From: Gemmatimonadaceae bacterium
Lineage (GTDB): Bacteria; Gemmatimonadota; Gemmatimonadetes; Gemmatimonadales; Gemmatimonadaceae
Reading direction: 5' to 3'
Length of the DNA: 44,394 nucleotides
NCBI GenBank assembly: GCA_019752115.1
Contig: JAIEMN010000062.1
Coordinates: 1-44,394, forward strand
Shown: piece by piece, positions 9,514 through 20,391 of the stretch
Numbering within the stretch: position 1 is the stretch's first letter
Layout: each line of letters opens with the position of its first letter
The notes under the pieces: model-generated
The model's input: the letters and a program-made list of their open reading frames with translations, nothing else
Told to the model about the DNA's origin: nothing
Database searches by the model: none
Made by a program: the position numbers and the translations under genes

Positions 9514-9614
9514 GGGGGTAAAGTACCCGCCCCGGGCAGGGGGAGGGAGGGGTTGCAAAACCGGAGGCGTGATGGTCCAACCGCCCGTCCCGGCGGCAGT
9601 TGCCGCACCCGTGC

Positions 9615-9650
9615 TCATCTTCTCGGTATTCTCGATACGGGAAAAGATGA
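9615..9650. promoter_or_regulatory. Imperfect inverted repeat in a divergent promoter region
   Basis: TCATCTT at 9615-9621 pairs with AAGATGA at 9644-9650, with an inner GTAT/ATAC pair. It lies between the divergently read SPOR lipoprotein and the ECF sigma factor, 32 bp before the sigma start. It could be an operator for either gene or an RNA hairpin in the sigma leader. No clear -35/-10 pair was found here. Confidence 0.35.
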
Positions 9651-9681
9651 CGCAACCTTCACCGAATCTCATATTGGCAGC

Positions 9682-10272
9682 GTGAGCCACTCCGCGCCTG
9701 TGCCCGAATCGATCGGCCCGTCGCTGACGGCGCTGCTGCGCGCTGCCCAGGAGGGTGTGCCGGGTGCGCAGGACGAGGCGGCTGCCGTGGTCTACGATGA
9801 GCTCCGGCAGCTCGCGGCCGTCTATCTGGGCCGCGAGCGGGGCGATCACACCCTGCAGCCTACCGCGCTGGTCCACGAGGCCTATCTGCGCCTGCTCGGG
9901 CAGGACACACCGTGGCGCAACCGCTCCCACTTCTTCGGCATCGCCGCGCAGATGATGCGGCGCGTGCTCGTGGACCATGCGCGTCGTGGCACCGCCGAGC
10001 GCCGGGACCGCGGCAGCACCGTCCGGCTCGACGACGCCGGCCCGCTGGCCCTCGACGACGGCCCGGACGCGCAGGCGGTCCTCGATGTCCACGAGGCCCT
10101 CGGCGAGCTGGAACGCATGGACCCCCGTCAGGCGCAGGTCGTGGAGCTCAAGTTCTTCGTGGGGCTCTCGCTCGACGAAATCGCGGATGTGATCGGGATC
10201 TCGGCGGCGACGGTGAGCCGCGAATGGACGCTGGCCCGTCGCTGGCTGCAGCATCGCCTGCGCAGCGCGTGA
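9682..10272 (+). CDS. ECF RNA polymerase sigma factor (Sigma70_ECF / TIGR02999-type)
   Basis: 196 residues from GTG at 9682; a 43-residue in-frame extension upstream is composition-biased and rejected. Region 2 covers about 25-110, with LQPTALVHEAYLRLL and a HFFGIAAQMMRRVLVDHAR segment typical of this subgroup. Region 4 covers about 130-190, with LSLDEIADVIGIS and a recognition helix ending in REWTLARRWL. Members occur in Acidobacteria, Gemmatimonadetes and Planctomycetes, usually beside a Ser/Thr kinase rather than an anti-sigma factor. That is the case here: the kinase follows 105 bp downstream. Control by phosphorylation is inferred. Confidence 0.93.
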   Translation: MSHSAPVPESIGPSLTALLRAAQEGVPGAQDEAAAVVYDELRQLAAVYLGRERGDHTLQPTALVHEAYLRLLGQDTPWRNRSHFFGIAAQMMRRVLVDHARRGTAERRDRGSTVRLDDAGPLALDDGPDAQAVLDVHEALGELERMDPRQAQVVELKFFVGLSLDEIADVIGISAATVSREWTLARRWLQHRLRSA

Positions 10273-10282
10273 GCGCGCTGGC

Positions 10283-10377
10283 ATGAGCGCCTCGACGATG
10301 AGGGAGTCGCTTGCCCGGCTGCGCGTATACGGCATGCCTGCTCATCGTCTCGGCGCGCTGGCCCCGATGGGGGCGGT

Positions 10378-10381
<4 letters not shown>
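10283..10381 (+). CDS. Possible 32-residue ORF coupled to the kinase start
   Basis: An ATG-initiated 32-codon frame starts 10 bp after the sigma stop. Its TGA (10379-10381) overlaps the kinase GTG (10378-10380) as GTGA. The peptide (MSASTMRESLARLRVYGMPA at its start) resembles nothing I recognise and no Shine-Dalgarno site precedes it. It may be a leader peptide that couples kinase translation to the sigma gene, or chance. Confidence 0.3.
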
Positions 10382-12984
<2,603 letters not shown>

Positions 12985-13056
12985 CGCGTGAGGGAGTTGG
13001 CGCGGCGATGACGCGTGTGGAGGGAGGCCCATTCATCCTTCCGATCCGGAGTCATC

Positions 13057-13938
13057 ATGACCGTCGTTCGAATGCGGGGCCCCCATGGCCCCCTCGCCGC
13101 ACTGTGGCTCGCCCTGCTGCCCGCCATCACGCAGGCGCAGACGGTGTTGTTCGGCGGCCAGCTGCTGCAGGTGAATGCCAAGACCGGACACGCGCTCCCC
13201 GCGCTCGACGGTGCCAGGCTCAAGATGACCGCCGGCGACTACGACGGCGCCCGCAGCGCGCTGTCGACCGGCACCTTCAATCTGCAGCAGGGCTGGTCCA
13301 CCAACTTCCGGCTGTCGTTCAGCTGCGCGAATGTGCCGGCGAATTCCACGCTGACCGACGAGAACGGTGATCCGCTGCCACCGGAGGTGATCTGTCCCGG
13401 TGATGGCATCGGCTTCGTCGTCACCGCGGGCCCGGCCACGCAGCTGGGCAACGGCGGCTTTGGGTTGGGCTATGAGACGCCCGGCGGCGGTACCGACTTC
13501 ACGCAGTCGCTCACGTTCGGTCTCAAGACCTTCTGGGATCTTGCCGACTACGGCGTGGATGGTGTCTGGCAGAAGGATTGCTGCTCGGATCCCAAGCTGC
13601 TCAACGACACCAGGAAGTATCTCGACGATTTCGACGTGTCGCTGTCGTACAATGCGGTCACCGGCGTGCTGGCGACCAACGTCTGGATGGTGTCGAGCAA
13701 CACGCTGATCTTCTCCAACAACTTCAGCTGGATGGCGCCGGCCTGGGCGTCCGATGCGCGGGTCGGCTTTACGGCCGCCAGCGGCATCGCCGCCGAGCAG
13801 TCGTGGGTGAGCAACTGGACGTTGCAAGCGAGCAAGACCATGCCGCCAACGACGGTACCGGAGCCGAGCACCGTGGTGCTGCTGGTGGCGACGCTGCCGG
13901 CGCTGTGGTTGGCGGGGCGACGTCGCCGGCGCGTCTGA
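13057..13938 (+). CDS. PEP-CTERM sorted protein with L-type-lectin-like domain
   Basis: 293 residues. A signal peptide ends at an ITQAQ segment (about 24). The body has GDGIGFVV followed by LGNGGFGLGYE, a spacing like that of L-type (legume-lectin-like) domains, so carbohydrate binding is possible but unproven. The C-terminus has VPEPS, then a hydrophobic helix and RRRRR, which is a complete PEP-CTERM sorting signal. Processing by an exosortase encoded elsewhere, and a place in the envelope or extracellular matrix, are inferred. A GGAG site lies 7 bp before the ATG. It follows the kinase by 72 bp and ends at a convergent terminator. Confidence 0.8.
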   Translation: MTVVRMRGPHGPLAALWLALLPAITQAQTVLFGGQLLQVNAKTGHALPALDGARLKMTAGDYDGARSALSTGTFNLQQGWSTNFRLSFSCANVPANSTLTDENGDPLPPEVICPGDGIGFVVTAGPATQLGNGGFGLGYETPGGGTDFTQSLTFGLKTFWDLADYGVDGVWQKDCCSDPKLLNDTRKYLDDFDVSLSYNAVTGVLATNVWMVSSNTLIFSNNFSWMAPAWASDARVGFTAASGIAAEQSWVSNWTLQASKTMPPTTVPEPSTVVLLVATLPALWLAGRRRRRV

Positions 13939-13964
13939 GCCGCATGCGTGCAGCTGACGGACAT

Positions 13965-13999
13965 GCAAAAACCGGAAACGGCGTCGTTTCCGGTTTTGC
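13965..13999. terminator. Bidirectional intrinsic terminator
   Basis: A 12-bp perfect stem, AAAACCGGAAAC / GTTTCCGGTTTT, with a 6-nt loop. A-rich and T-rich ends serve as U-tracts on both strands. It separates the convergent PEP-CTERM gene (27 bp before) and the peptidase/TolB/Omp85 gene (28 bp after). Confidence 0.88.
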
Positions 14000-14026
14000 G
14001 TGTGGGTCCGGGGTGTCGGGCGGTGG

Positions 14027-17000
14027 TTAGTAGCTATACCCGAAGAACCAGGTGCCGAAGCCCTTCGTGCCGGGCCGGCTGACGGGCACCGCCCAGTCCC
14101 ACCGGATGATCGCCACGTTGAAGAGGTTGAGGCGCAGGCCGAAGCCGTAGCTCTTGAGCACTTCGCGCTCCGCCGTGAAGTCGTAATTCGCGGGCGCACT
14201 CCAGCGGACCTTCTGCGCCGGCTGCCCGTTCACGGGCCCCGACCACGCCACACCGGCGTCGTAGAAGAAGAGGCCGTCGAGCGGCGGGAAGCCACCCAGC
14301 AGGTTCGTGCGCGAGCCGTAGCGGCGAATGATCGGGAAGCGCAGTTCCGCATTCGCCACCGCGACACGGCTGCCGATCGTTTCCACCGAGTTGCAGCTCT
14401 GCGTGTTCGAGCCCGGCAATCCGGAGCAGCTGAAGTAGCCGAAGTTGTCGCGATTGTAGCCGCGGATGTAGTCGGGGCGGCCAATCCACTTCGGGAAGCG
14501 CAGTTCGTCGCGACCCGACGAGATGCTCGCCATGAAGCGTGTCGCGAACGTGACGTAGTTGAACAGGATGGGGATGTAGTTGCGCCCGTCCACGAGGTAG
14601 TCCATGTACTTCCAGGACCCCATGTTGTTCGTGGTCTCCAGGCGCCACCGCTTGCCGGAGATCGGGCCGGTATACCCCATCAGCGAGTTGTCGGTGACGA
14701 AGGCGACGTACGGCGAGTAGGTATTGGCCGACGCCACATTGCGCGTATCGCCGCGGGTGTAGCCGGTCGCCGCCTGATACGTGAGATCGAGCAGGCGCGA
14801 GAACGAGAATACCTGCTGGTCCACGTTCTGGAAGCGCGCGCCCAGCTCGAAGCGCGTAAAGCGATTGAGCGGATACAGGCCAGCGGCGAACACCTGCCGC
14901 AGCACGAGGCGCGTGATCTCCTGCGACTGCTGGTACTGATTGTTGCCGAGATCGGTGAGCGACGAATTGGAGTAGAGGTACAGCGGCTGCTGCACCACGC
15001 CGGTGGTGTACTGCAGGCGGCGGCCGAGGCTCGTGTAGCCGGCAAACACCTGCGCGTCACTCAGCTGTCCGTTGATCGACCCCGAGAGCGCGAGGCGCGA
15101 GTTGCCGAGCAGGTCGCTGAGAATGATGGTCGTGCCTCCGTAGGTGCCTTGCCCCCAGCCGCCCTGCTGGTAACCGATCTGCGGCTGCGCCACATATTCC
15201 GGCGTGAGGCGCGTCTTGTAGCGGTACTCCTTGAAGCGCGTCGTGTCCGGCAGGTTGAAGTCGAAGCTGTCCATCAGCGCCTTGACGCTCACCGCCTCGG
15301 CCATGCGCTGCACCGTGGACGCCGGCAGATCGCTCGAGGTGCGCGCCGCAGCGCCCGTCACCGGGCGGTAGAAGCTCCGCCGTGCCGCGGCCGTATCCTG
15401 CAGCGTGCCCTTGGCCAGATGCGCGCCCGGGTCCGCGGTGACCGGCGGCTGCGCGCCACCGCCCACGCCACCCGCGCTACCGGTGGTGCCGCCGGTGGTG
15501 CCGCCGGTGGTGCTCCCCGGCGCGCCGGCGGTGCTGCCCGTGCCTGGGAGACCGCTGCCAGCCCGCGCGCCACCCTGCGCCACCACGGCGCGCTCCTGGA
15601 ACGGCTGCTTCTTGAGCGACCGCGGATTCTTGATCGTCCAGATCGCGTGATCGGTCTTCTCGTAGTAGACGAACGCCAGCTTGTCGGCATCGCGCGCCCA
15701 CGTGATCGACGGCGACTGCTCCGCCACGGCCGTGACGGCGCCCAGCACGTTGGTCAGCTGGTAGTGCTGCTGATCGGTGAGGTCGAAGAGGAAGATGTTC
15801 GCGATGCCGGTGCGGTCGCTGACGAACGCGATGGACTTGCCGTCGGGCGCCCACTGCGGGTTCGTGTTGCGGCCGCCCTGGCCGGGCACCAGCGTGATCT
15901 TCTGCGTTTCGACATCCATCAGGTTCAGGCGCCACGGCCCGATCTTGAGGATGTCCATGTCGGTGTCCGGGCCGCGCTCCGATACGAAGGCGATCGTCTT
16001 GCCGTCGGGCGACCAGGCCGGCATGAGATCGCCATACGTGTCCTTGGTGAGCTGCGTGTACCCCGGCGTGTTCATCGAGACGACGTACAGGTCGCTCGTG
16101 CCATGCCGCATGCCGCTGAACACGATCTTCTGGCCATCCGGAGAGAAGCTCGGACTCAGCACCTGATCGAGCAGCAGATCAAAGCGCTTCACGATCTTCC
16201 GACGCGGCACATCCATGACGTAGAGCACGTCGCGACCGGCCCGCTGACCGGTGAAGGCGAGCAGCTTCCCATCGGGCGAGAACGACGGCTGCGAGTAGAT
16301 GAAGCGCAGCTGCTCGAAGTCGGGGTTCGTCGTGGTCTTCACGAGGCGCGTGATGCGCTTGCCCGTGCGACCATCGGCGAGGTACAGCTCCGGGAAGACT
16401 TCACCGCGCAGCAGGCTGCCGTAGCCCACGTAGGTGATGTACTTGCCGTCGTTCGACAGCGCCGGCGCGACGAACACGTTCGCGATCGAGCCGGTGCGCT
16501 TCTGGGAGAGCAGGGGCTCGGCGAACGAGCGCGGCCGATCGAGCTGCGAGACGGTGGGCAGATACTTCGCCTGCATCGCCAGCTTCCATTCGGCGCTCAG
16601 CTCGTCGAGCGAGATGCCGATTTCGCGGCGGAAGGCGCGATCGATGCCGAGGCTGGGCGTGGCGTTCATGATTTCGCCAATGGCCTCGTCACCCCAGCGC
16701 TGGCCCACGTACTGCCACAGCGCGAGGCCGTAGCGGTACGGGAAGTACTTGTCGGGGCGCTCCGTCATCTGGGCGATGCTCGGCAGCGTGTTGTTCACCA
16801 CCGCGTCGCGCACCCAGGTGTCGGTCCAGGGATGCGACGGACCGATCGAGAAGTATTCGGCCAACCCTTCCATGTACCAGAGTGGCGGGTTGACCATCGA
16901 CAGGTTCTGCAGCCCGGCGCCGGCGCGGCCGCGCGAGAAGATGTCGAAGGTGAAGACGTGCACCATTTCGTGGGTGAGCACGTGCTCAAAGCTCGCCCAG

Positions 17001-17419
17001 TCGCCACTGAAGAATTGCGCCATCCGCTGGCGCAGCGGGTCGGTCACACCGCCGGTGCCCTCCCCGAGGTCGCCAAAGACATTGCTTTGCGCGAAGTCGC
17101 CGCTCGATCCATAGATGAGCACCGGCTTCTTCTCGCGGAACTGGTGCGCCGTGAGGCGGGACAACCGGGCGTACGAACGCTCCGCCATACGCGCGGCATC
17201 GGGCGCGACGTCGGCGAGCTCCGGATAGTAGTGGACGAGAAAGTGCTCCGTCTCGACCACACGCCAGCGCAGGTTGTCGTACTGGACCTGATTCTGCCCG
17301 AAGTACCCCTGGGCGGCCACGGGTGAGGCGGCCAGCAGCATCGCCGCCGCCACCGCGGATGCAGCGACGCCGACGGACTGCACTCCCTGCCACCACGACG
17401 TGCGCTGCTGCCTGATCAT
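14027..17419 (-). CDS. Outer-membrane fusion: gluzincin-like peptidase + TolB propeller + Omp85-like barrel
   Basis: 1130 residues with a signal peptide (cleavage after SPVAAQ, about 37). Residues 50-280 resemble M1/MA-clan peptidases: HEMVH at 150-154 and MEGLAEYF with Glu184 and Glu188 about 30 residues later, so a zinc site is plausible. Residues 300-600 hold TolB/PD40 propeller repeats (SFSPDGK, AWSPDGK, QWAPDGK). A Gly/Thr linker (about 630-655) with GGTT repeats follows. The C-terminal 400 residues are beta-rich and end in WFFGYSY with a terminal aromatic, as in Omp85/BamA-family barrels. No POTRA repeats are seen. The start abuts the rsfS stop (TAA-ATG). Transport, assembly or surface proteolysis are possible roles. 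Confidence 0.8.
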   Translation of the reverse strand: MIRQQRTSWWQGVQSVGVAASAVAAAMLLAASPVAAQGYFGQNQVQYDNLRWRVVETEHFLVHYYPELADVAPDAARMAERSYARLSRLTAHQFREKKPVLIYGSSGDFAQSNVFGDLGEGTGGVTDPLRQRMAQFFSGDWASFEHVLTHEMVHVFTFDIFSRGRAGAGLQNLSMVNPPLWYMEGLAEYFSIGPSHPWTDTWVRDAVVNNTLPSIAQMTERPDKYFPYRYGLALWQYVGQRWGDEAIGEIMNATPSLGIDRAFRREIGISLDELSAEWKLAMQAKYLPTVSQLDRPRSFAEPLLSQKRTGSIANVFVAPALSNDGKYITYVGYGSLLRGEVFPELYLADGRTGKRITRLVKTTTNPDFEQLRFIYSQPSFSPDGKLLAFTGQRAGRDVLYVMDVPRRKIVKRFDLLLDQVLSPSFSPDGQKIVFSGMRHGTSDLYVVSMNTPGYTQLTKDTYGDLMPAWSPDGKTIAFVSERGPDTDMDILKIGPWRLNLMDVETQKITLVPGQGGRNTNPQWAPDGKSIAFVSDRTGIANIFLFDLTDQQHYQLTNVLGAVTAVAEQSPSITWARDADKLAFVYYEKTDHAIWTIKNPRSLKKQPFQERAVVAQGGARAGSGLPGTGSTAGAPGSTTGGTTGGTTGSAGGVGGGAQPPVTADPGAHLAKGTLQDTAAARRSFYRPVTGAAARTSSDLPASTVQRMAEAVSVKALMDSFDFNLPDTTRFKEYRYKTRLTPEYVAQPQIGYQQGGWGQGTYGGTTIILSDLLGNSRLALSGSINGQLSDAQVFAGYTSLGRRLQYTTGVVQQPLYLYSNSSLTDLGNNQYQQSQEITRLVLRQVFAAGLYPLNRFTRFELGARFQNVDQQVFSFSRLLDLTYQAATGYTRGDTRNVASANTYSPYVAFVTDNSLMGYTGPISGKRWRLETTNNMGSWKYMDYLVDGRNYIPILFNYVTFATRFMASISSGRDELRFPKWIGRPDYIRGYNRDNFGYFSCSGLPGSNTQSCNSVETIGSRVAVANAELRFPIIRRYGSRTNLLGGFPPLDGLFFYDAGVAWSGPVNGQPAQKVRWSAPANYDFTAEREVLKSYGFGLRLNLFNVAIIRWDWAVPVSRPGTKGFGTWFFGYSY

Positions 17420-17803
17420 TTACCGGGCTCCCTGCCTGACTTGGGTGTCTACGGAGACGGGGGTCGCGTCGCTCCACAGCCGCTCGAGCTGATAGAACTG
17501 GCGCAAGGTGGGATGGAAGACGTGCACCACGCAGTCGGCGTAATCCAGCAAGGCCCAGCGCCCCTGCGTGAGGCCCTCGGTCATACTGGTAGACACGCCA
17601 CCCGCCTTTAACCCTGCCTGGATGTGCTCAGCGACCGCGCGGACGTGGGTGTCCGAGGTCCCTGAGGCGATAACAAAGAAATCGGTCATGTCCGTCACTC
17701 CTCGCAAATCGAGGACGACGATGTCGGAGGCCTTGAGTTCGCTGGCCAGCGAAGCGGCGCGGCGGGCGATGGGTTCTCCGGGACTGGCTTTACGTTCGGC
17801 CAT
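17420..17803 (-). CDS. rsfS: Ribosome silencing factor RsfS
   Basis: 127 residues, the usual size for RsfS (DUF143/Iojap). It binds ribosomal protein uL14 on the large subunit and blocks subunit joining in starvation. Family segments seen are IVVLDLRGVTDMTDFFVIASG and ALLDYADCVVHVFHP. It is normally found beside nadD; here it lies between the rplI terminator and a large outer-membrane gene whose ATG abuts its TAA. Confidence 0.95.
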   Translation of the reverse strand: MAERKASPGEPIARRAASLASELKASDIVVLDLRGVTDMTDFFVIASGTSDTHVRAVAEHIQAGLKAGGVSTSMTEGLTQGRWALLDYADCVVHVFHPTLRQFYQLERLWSDATPVSVDTQVRQGAR

Positions 17804-17920
17804 CTACACCTGATCAGGGAAGGGACAGCGCATGCGATACCCGACGGGTTTTCCCTGCGGGTACCCGGCCATCCGAGGAAGGTTCTGTGAAGCTTGCGCT
17901 CCGGGTGGGCTGAAACGCAA

Positions 17921-17951
17921 CGAGGGGAGCCCGTTTGGCGGGCTCCCCTCG
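17921..17951 (-). terminator. Intrinsic terminator after rplI
   Basis: A 12-13-bp GC-rich stem (CGAGGGGAGCCC / GGGCTCCCCTCG) followed on the minus strand by TTGCGTTT. It sits 43 bp past the rplI stop and ends the rpsF-rpsR-DUF2232-rplI transcript. rsfS should therefore have its own promoter in the next 115 bp. Confidence 0.85.
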
Positions 17952-17994
17952 TGACACCCGGTACCCAGAGGGATCCCGGGGAATAAACGCCGAC

Positions 17995-18438
17995 TTACTG
18001 CTTGATGATCCAGACCTTGATCTCGGGGTGCACGTCGGCGTGGAGCCGGACGCCCACCTTGTACATGCCGAGGGCCTTGATCGGCTCGTTGAGCTCGATC
18101 TGACGCTTCTCGACCTTGAAGCCCTGGGCTTCGAGCTGATGCGCGATGTCCGAGGCGGTGACGGAGCCGAAGAGCTTGCCCTCTTCGCCCACGCGCGCGG
18201 CGAAGGTCACGGAGACCTCGGCGAGCTTGTCGGCGATGGCCTGGGCGGCCGCGATCTTCTCCTGCTCGAGCGCCTCAAGACGGCTCTTCTCGGCCGCGAT
18301 GCGCTTGCGGTTGCCCGGCGTCGCCTCGTAAGCGAAGCCACGCGGGAGGAGGAAATTGCGGGCATAGCCCGGCGACACGGAGACGATGTCACCAGGATGT
18401 CCGAGCTTGTCCACGGCACTGCGAAGAATGACTTCCAT
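17995..18438 (-). CDS. rplI: 50S ribosomal protein bL9
   Basis: 147 residues from ATG at 18438, with GGAG 5 bp upstream; a longer frame reaching 18633 is rejected. The N-terminal rRNA-binding domain (MEVILRSAVDKLGHPGDIV, then GYARNFLLPRG) leads into the long connecting helix (about 45-75) and the C-terminal domain (LFGSVTASDIA). It supports reading-frame fidelity at the ribosome. It follows the DUF2232 gene by about 40 bp, in the standard rpsF-rpsR-rplI order. Confidence 0.98.
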   Translation of the reverse strand: MEVILRSAVDKLGHPGDIVSVSPGYARNFLLPRGFAYEATPGNRKRIAAEKSRLEALEQEKIAAAQAIADKLAEVSVTFAARVGEEGKLFGSVTASDIAHQLEAQGFKVEKRQIELNEPIKALGMYKVGVRLHADVHPEIKVWIIKQ

Positions 18439-18479
18439 GGGAACTCCGGTCGAACGGATGAAAGGAATCGAGATCGTTG

Positions 18480-19646
18480 TCAGGGCGACGACGGCCGGCG
18501 CGTGTAAGCGCCGGCGCGGAAGTCGCGCCAGGTGTCTCCCAGTCCGAGGGTGAAGGTGACGGCGGCCAGAGCCACCAGCACCCACACCGGCCCGAGCACC
18601 GGGACCAGCACCGCCAACGCGAGCAGCACCCACACCGCCGCCCGGTCAGGGATCCACCAGGTCAGGACACCGGCGCCCCGCAGGGCGTACAACGTCCCGA
18701 AGAAACAGGTCAGGTTGAGCCCGACGTCGCGCCACTCCACCAGCGTGGGAAGCAGCAGGATCGTCGTGCCGGTCACCAACCCCCACACCAACTGATCGTT
18801 GAAGCGCAGGTCGCGCAGCTCACCGAGCGGCGGACCGATCCGTGCCCGGGCGAGCCGATGATAGGCGGCCCAGCCAAGCGCGAGCGCCACGAGGGATTCC
18901 AGAGCCAGCAGCGTCGGCGCGAGTCGAACCAACGCGCCCGGCTGCAACCCACCGACCGCCTCGATTGACGCGACCGGCTCCCCCAACTGCACCAGCATGG
19001 TTTCCAACCGCGTGGCCCGATCGGCGGCCTCGGGGAAGCGGTTCGTGAACCGCTGCCACGAGTCGGAACCGGCTCGGCCATGCCACTCCTGCAACGCCTC
19101 ACCGAGGCGTTGCTGATACTCCCGGGTCAGCATCCGGGCGGGACCATCGAAGGCCCCGACACCGGCCGGAGCTCGCAGCGAGAGACTGAAGCTGGTCACG
19201 AGACCAGCGACGGCTACTGCCGCAAGCGCCCGTGCGAGAAATGCCCGAGCCGGCGACGCGAGGCAGACCAGCCCGAAGGCGGCGCCCAACGCAACGGCCC
19301 ACCCGCGAACAAAGGCGCCATACCCCGCCATGGGGAGCGGCACCTTCCAGAGCACGTAGGCCGCCGCAGCGACCCACAACAGTCCCATCAGGGACCGGCC
19401 CCCGGCCCACCAGCCAACGACCGCGCAGGACGCGATCCCGACCAGCACGAGCAGGGCGAACTGCTCCACGGGCAGGAGCAGGCGAACCGCACCAGCGATA
19501 AGGGCGAGGGCTGGTGGCCAAGCCGGCGCCGCGGTCACGAGGACCATCAGCACCATGCCGAGCACGAACCAGCGCCACCCACGCTCCTGCGGAGCCGCTC
19601 CGGACGGAGCAGTCGCGGCGGGTCCCGGCGCGACCGCTTCGGGCAT
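18480..19646 (-). CDS. DUF2232 (YybS-like) polytopic membrane protein
   Basis: 388 residues with about eight hydrophobic helices, grouped at 25-160 and 235-375 around a soluble loop at 165-230. The family (PF09991) has no established biochemical role and is commonly encoded between rpsR and rplI, as here. It starts 2 bp after the rpsR stop, so it is translationally linked to the ribosomal genes. No catalytic motif is visible. Confidence 0.82.
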   Translation of the reverse strand: MPEAVAPGPAATAPSGAAPQERGWRWFVLGMVLMVLVTAAPAWPPALALIAGAVRLLLPVEQFALLVLVGIASCAVVGWWAGGRSLMGLLWVAAAAYVLWKVPLPMAGYGAFVRGWAVALGAAFGLVCLASPARAFLARALAAVAVAGLVTSFSLSLRAPAGVGAFDGPARMLTREYQQRLGEALQEWHGRAGSDSWQRFTNRFPEAADRATRLETMLVQLGEPVASIEAVGGLQPGALVRLAPTLLALESLVALALGWAAYHRLARARIGPPLGELRDLRFNDQLVWGLVTGTTILLLPTLVEWRDVGLNLTCFFGTLYALRGAGVLTWWIPDRAAVWVLLALAVLVPVLGPVWVLVALAAVTFTLGLGDTWRDFRAGAYTRRPSSP

Positions 19647-19648
19647 AC

Positions 19649-19870
19649 TCAGCCCGTCTGCCCCTTCACGTACGGAAGGAGCGCGAGGTAGCGCGCCTTC
19701 TTCACGGCCTTCGAGAGCTGACGCTGATGACGCGCATCGACGCCGCTCAGACGGCTCGGCAGGATCTTGCCGTAATCCGTGATGAAGCGGGCGAGCAGGC
19801 GATCATCCTTGTAATCCACGTAGCGGATGCCCGCTTCCGTGATCGGGCAGGGCTTCTTCTGGCGGCGCAT
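19649..19870 (-). CDS. rpsR: 30S ribosomal protein bS18
   Basis: 73 residues with the family core [20 protein letters not shown] and an [21 protein letters not shown] end. bS18 binds bS6 on the 30S platform. It begins 3 bp after rpsF and is followed 2 bp later by the DUF2232 gene. The early Cys (residue 8) is single, so no zinc-binding cluster is expected. Confidence 0.98.
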   Translation of the reverse strand: MRRQKKPCPITEAGIRYVDYKDDRLLARFITDYGKILPSRLSGVDARHQRQLSKAVKKARYLALLPYVKGQTG

Positions 19871-19873
19871 GGG

Positions 19874-20266
19874 TTATTCCTCGTCGTCGTCGTCATCGTC
19901 GCTCGCGCGACGGCGCGAGGCGAGCTCTTCATCGCTGAGCTTCGGCGCACCGAGCTCGTGCTCATACAGCGTCACCATGTAGCGCACGACGCTGTCGTCG
20001 AGCTTGAGCGCACGCTCGAACTCGGGAAGCACGGCCGGGGCGCAGGTGAACAGGCTGATGACGTAGTAGCCGCTCTCGTGGCGGCCAATCTTGTACGCGA
20101 GCTGACGACGGCCCCAGTGCTCGATCGTCGCCGGTTCGGCGAGGCTGAGCAGGCCCTGCAGCTTCTCGAGCTTGTCGACGATCGCCTGGTCTTCCAGTGC
20201 GCTGTCGAAGATGTACACGGCTTCGTACCGCCGCGTAGGATTACGGCGGATCTTGAGCTTTGCCAC
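19874..20266 (-). CDS. rpsF: 30S ribosomal protein bS6
   Basis: 130 residues from GTG at 20266, with GGGAGG 8 bp upstream; in-frame coding farther upstream is spurious. Family segments: RRYEAVYIFDSAL, IEHWGRRQLAYKI and HESGYYVI. The C-terminus ends in an acidic run of six Asp and two Glu encoded by a GTC/ATC repeat. Such tails are the target of RimK-type glutamylation in some bacteria, but RimK is not seen here. bS6 pairs with bS18, the next gene. Confidence 0.97.
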   Translation of the reverse strand: MAKLKIRRNPTRRYEAVYIFDSALEDQAIVDKLEKLQGLLSLAEPATIEHWGRRQLAYKIGRHESGYYVISLFTCAPAVLPEFERALKLDDSVVRYMVTLYEHELGAPKLSDEELASRRRASDDDDDDEE

Positions 20267-20281
20267 TCGGCAATCCTCCCT

Positions 20282-20349
20282 ATGGTCTGAGGTGCCACCC
20301 GCAGTGCCGATCCGCGGGCGGAGGGTCAGGGGATCGGACGAGCCGATCC
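20282..20349 (-). promoter_or_regulatory. Structured 5' leader of rpsF
   Basis: Between the predicted promoter and the rpsF start the leader can form two stems. One is a perfect 7-bp hairpin, GGATCGG/CCGATCC at 20331-20349. The second is CCCGC/GCGGG nearer the start (about 20296-20317). bS6-bS18 autoregulates its mRNA through a leader stem in several phyla. I cannot show the conserved motif here, so this is a candidate only. Confidence 0.3.
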
Positions 20350-20362
20350 GGATGAGCCTTGA

Positions 20363-20391
20363 AGCATACCAGCATCGGGGCGCAAATCCAA
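20363..20391 (-). promoter_or_regulatory. Sigma-70-type promoter for the rpsF operon
   Basis: On the minus strand TTGGAT (20391-20386), a 17-bp spacer and TATGCT (20368-20363), preceded by TG as an extended -10. The -35 box falls at the edge of the AACCC-family palindrome. Transcription would start about 90 bp before the rpsF GTG. Confidence 0.6.

Noticed and set aside
9553-9681. 43-residue N-terminal extension of the sigma factor
   Set aside because: Not sigma-like, Arg/Pro-rich, and covers the divergent promoter region; GTG 9682 fits the family start.
9514-10335. Long upstream extension of the SPOR lipoprotein frame
   Set aside because: It would run antisense to the sigma gene and bury the lipoprotein signal; GTG 9513 places the lipobox correctly.
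14000-17326. 1108-residue plus-strand ORF opposite the outer-membrane fusion
   Set aside because: Antisense to a protein with clear motifs; composition bias only.
18439-18633. N-terminal extension of bL9
   Set aside because: The extension overlaps the DUF2232 gene end and lacks bL9 sequence; ATG at 18438 has a good GGAG.
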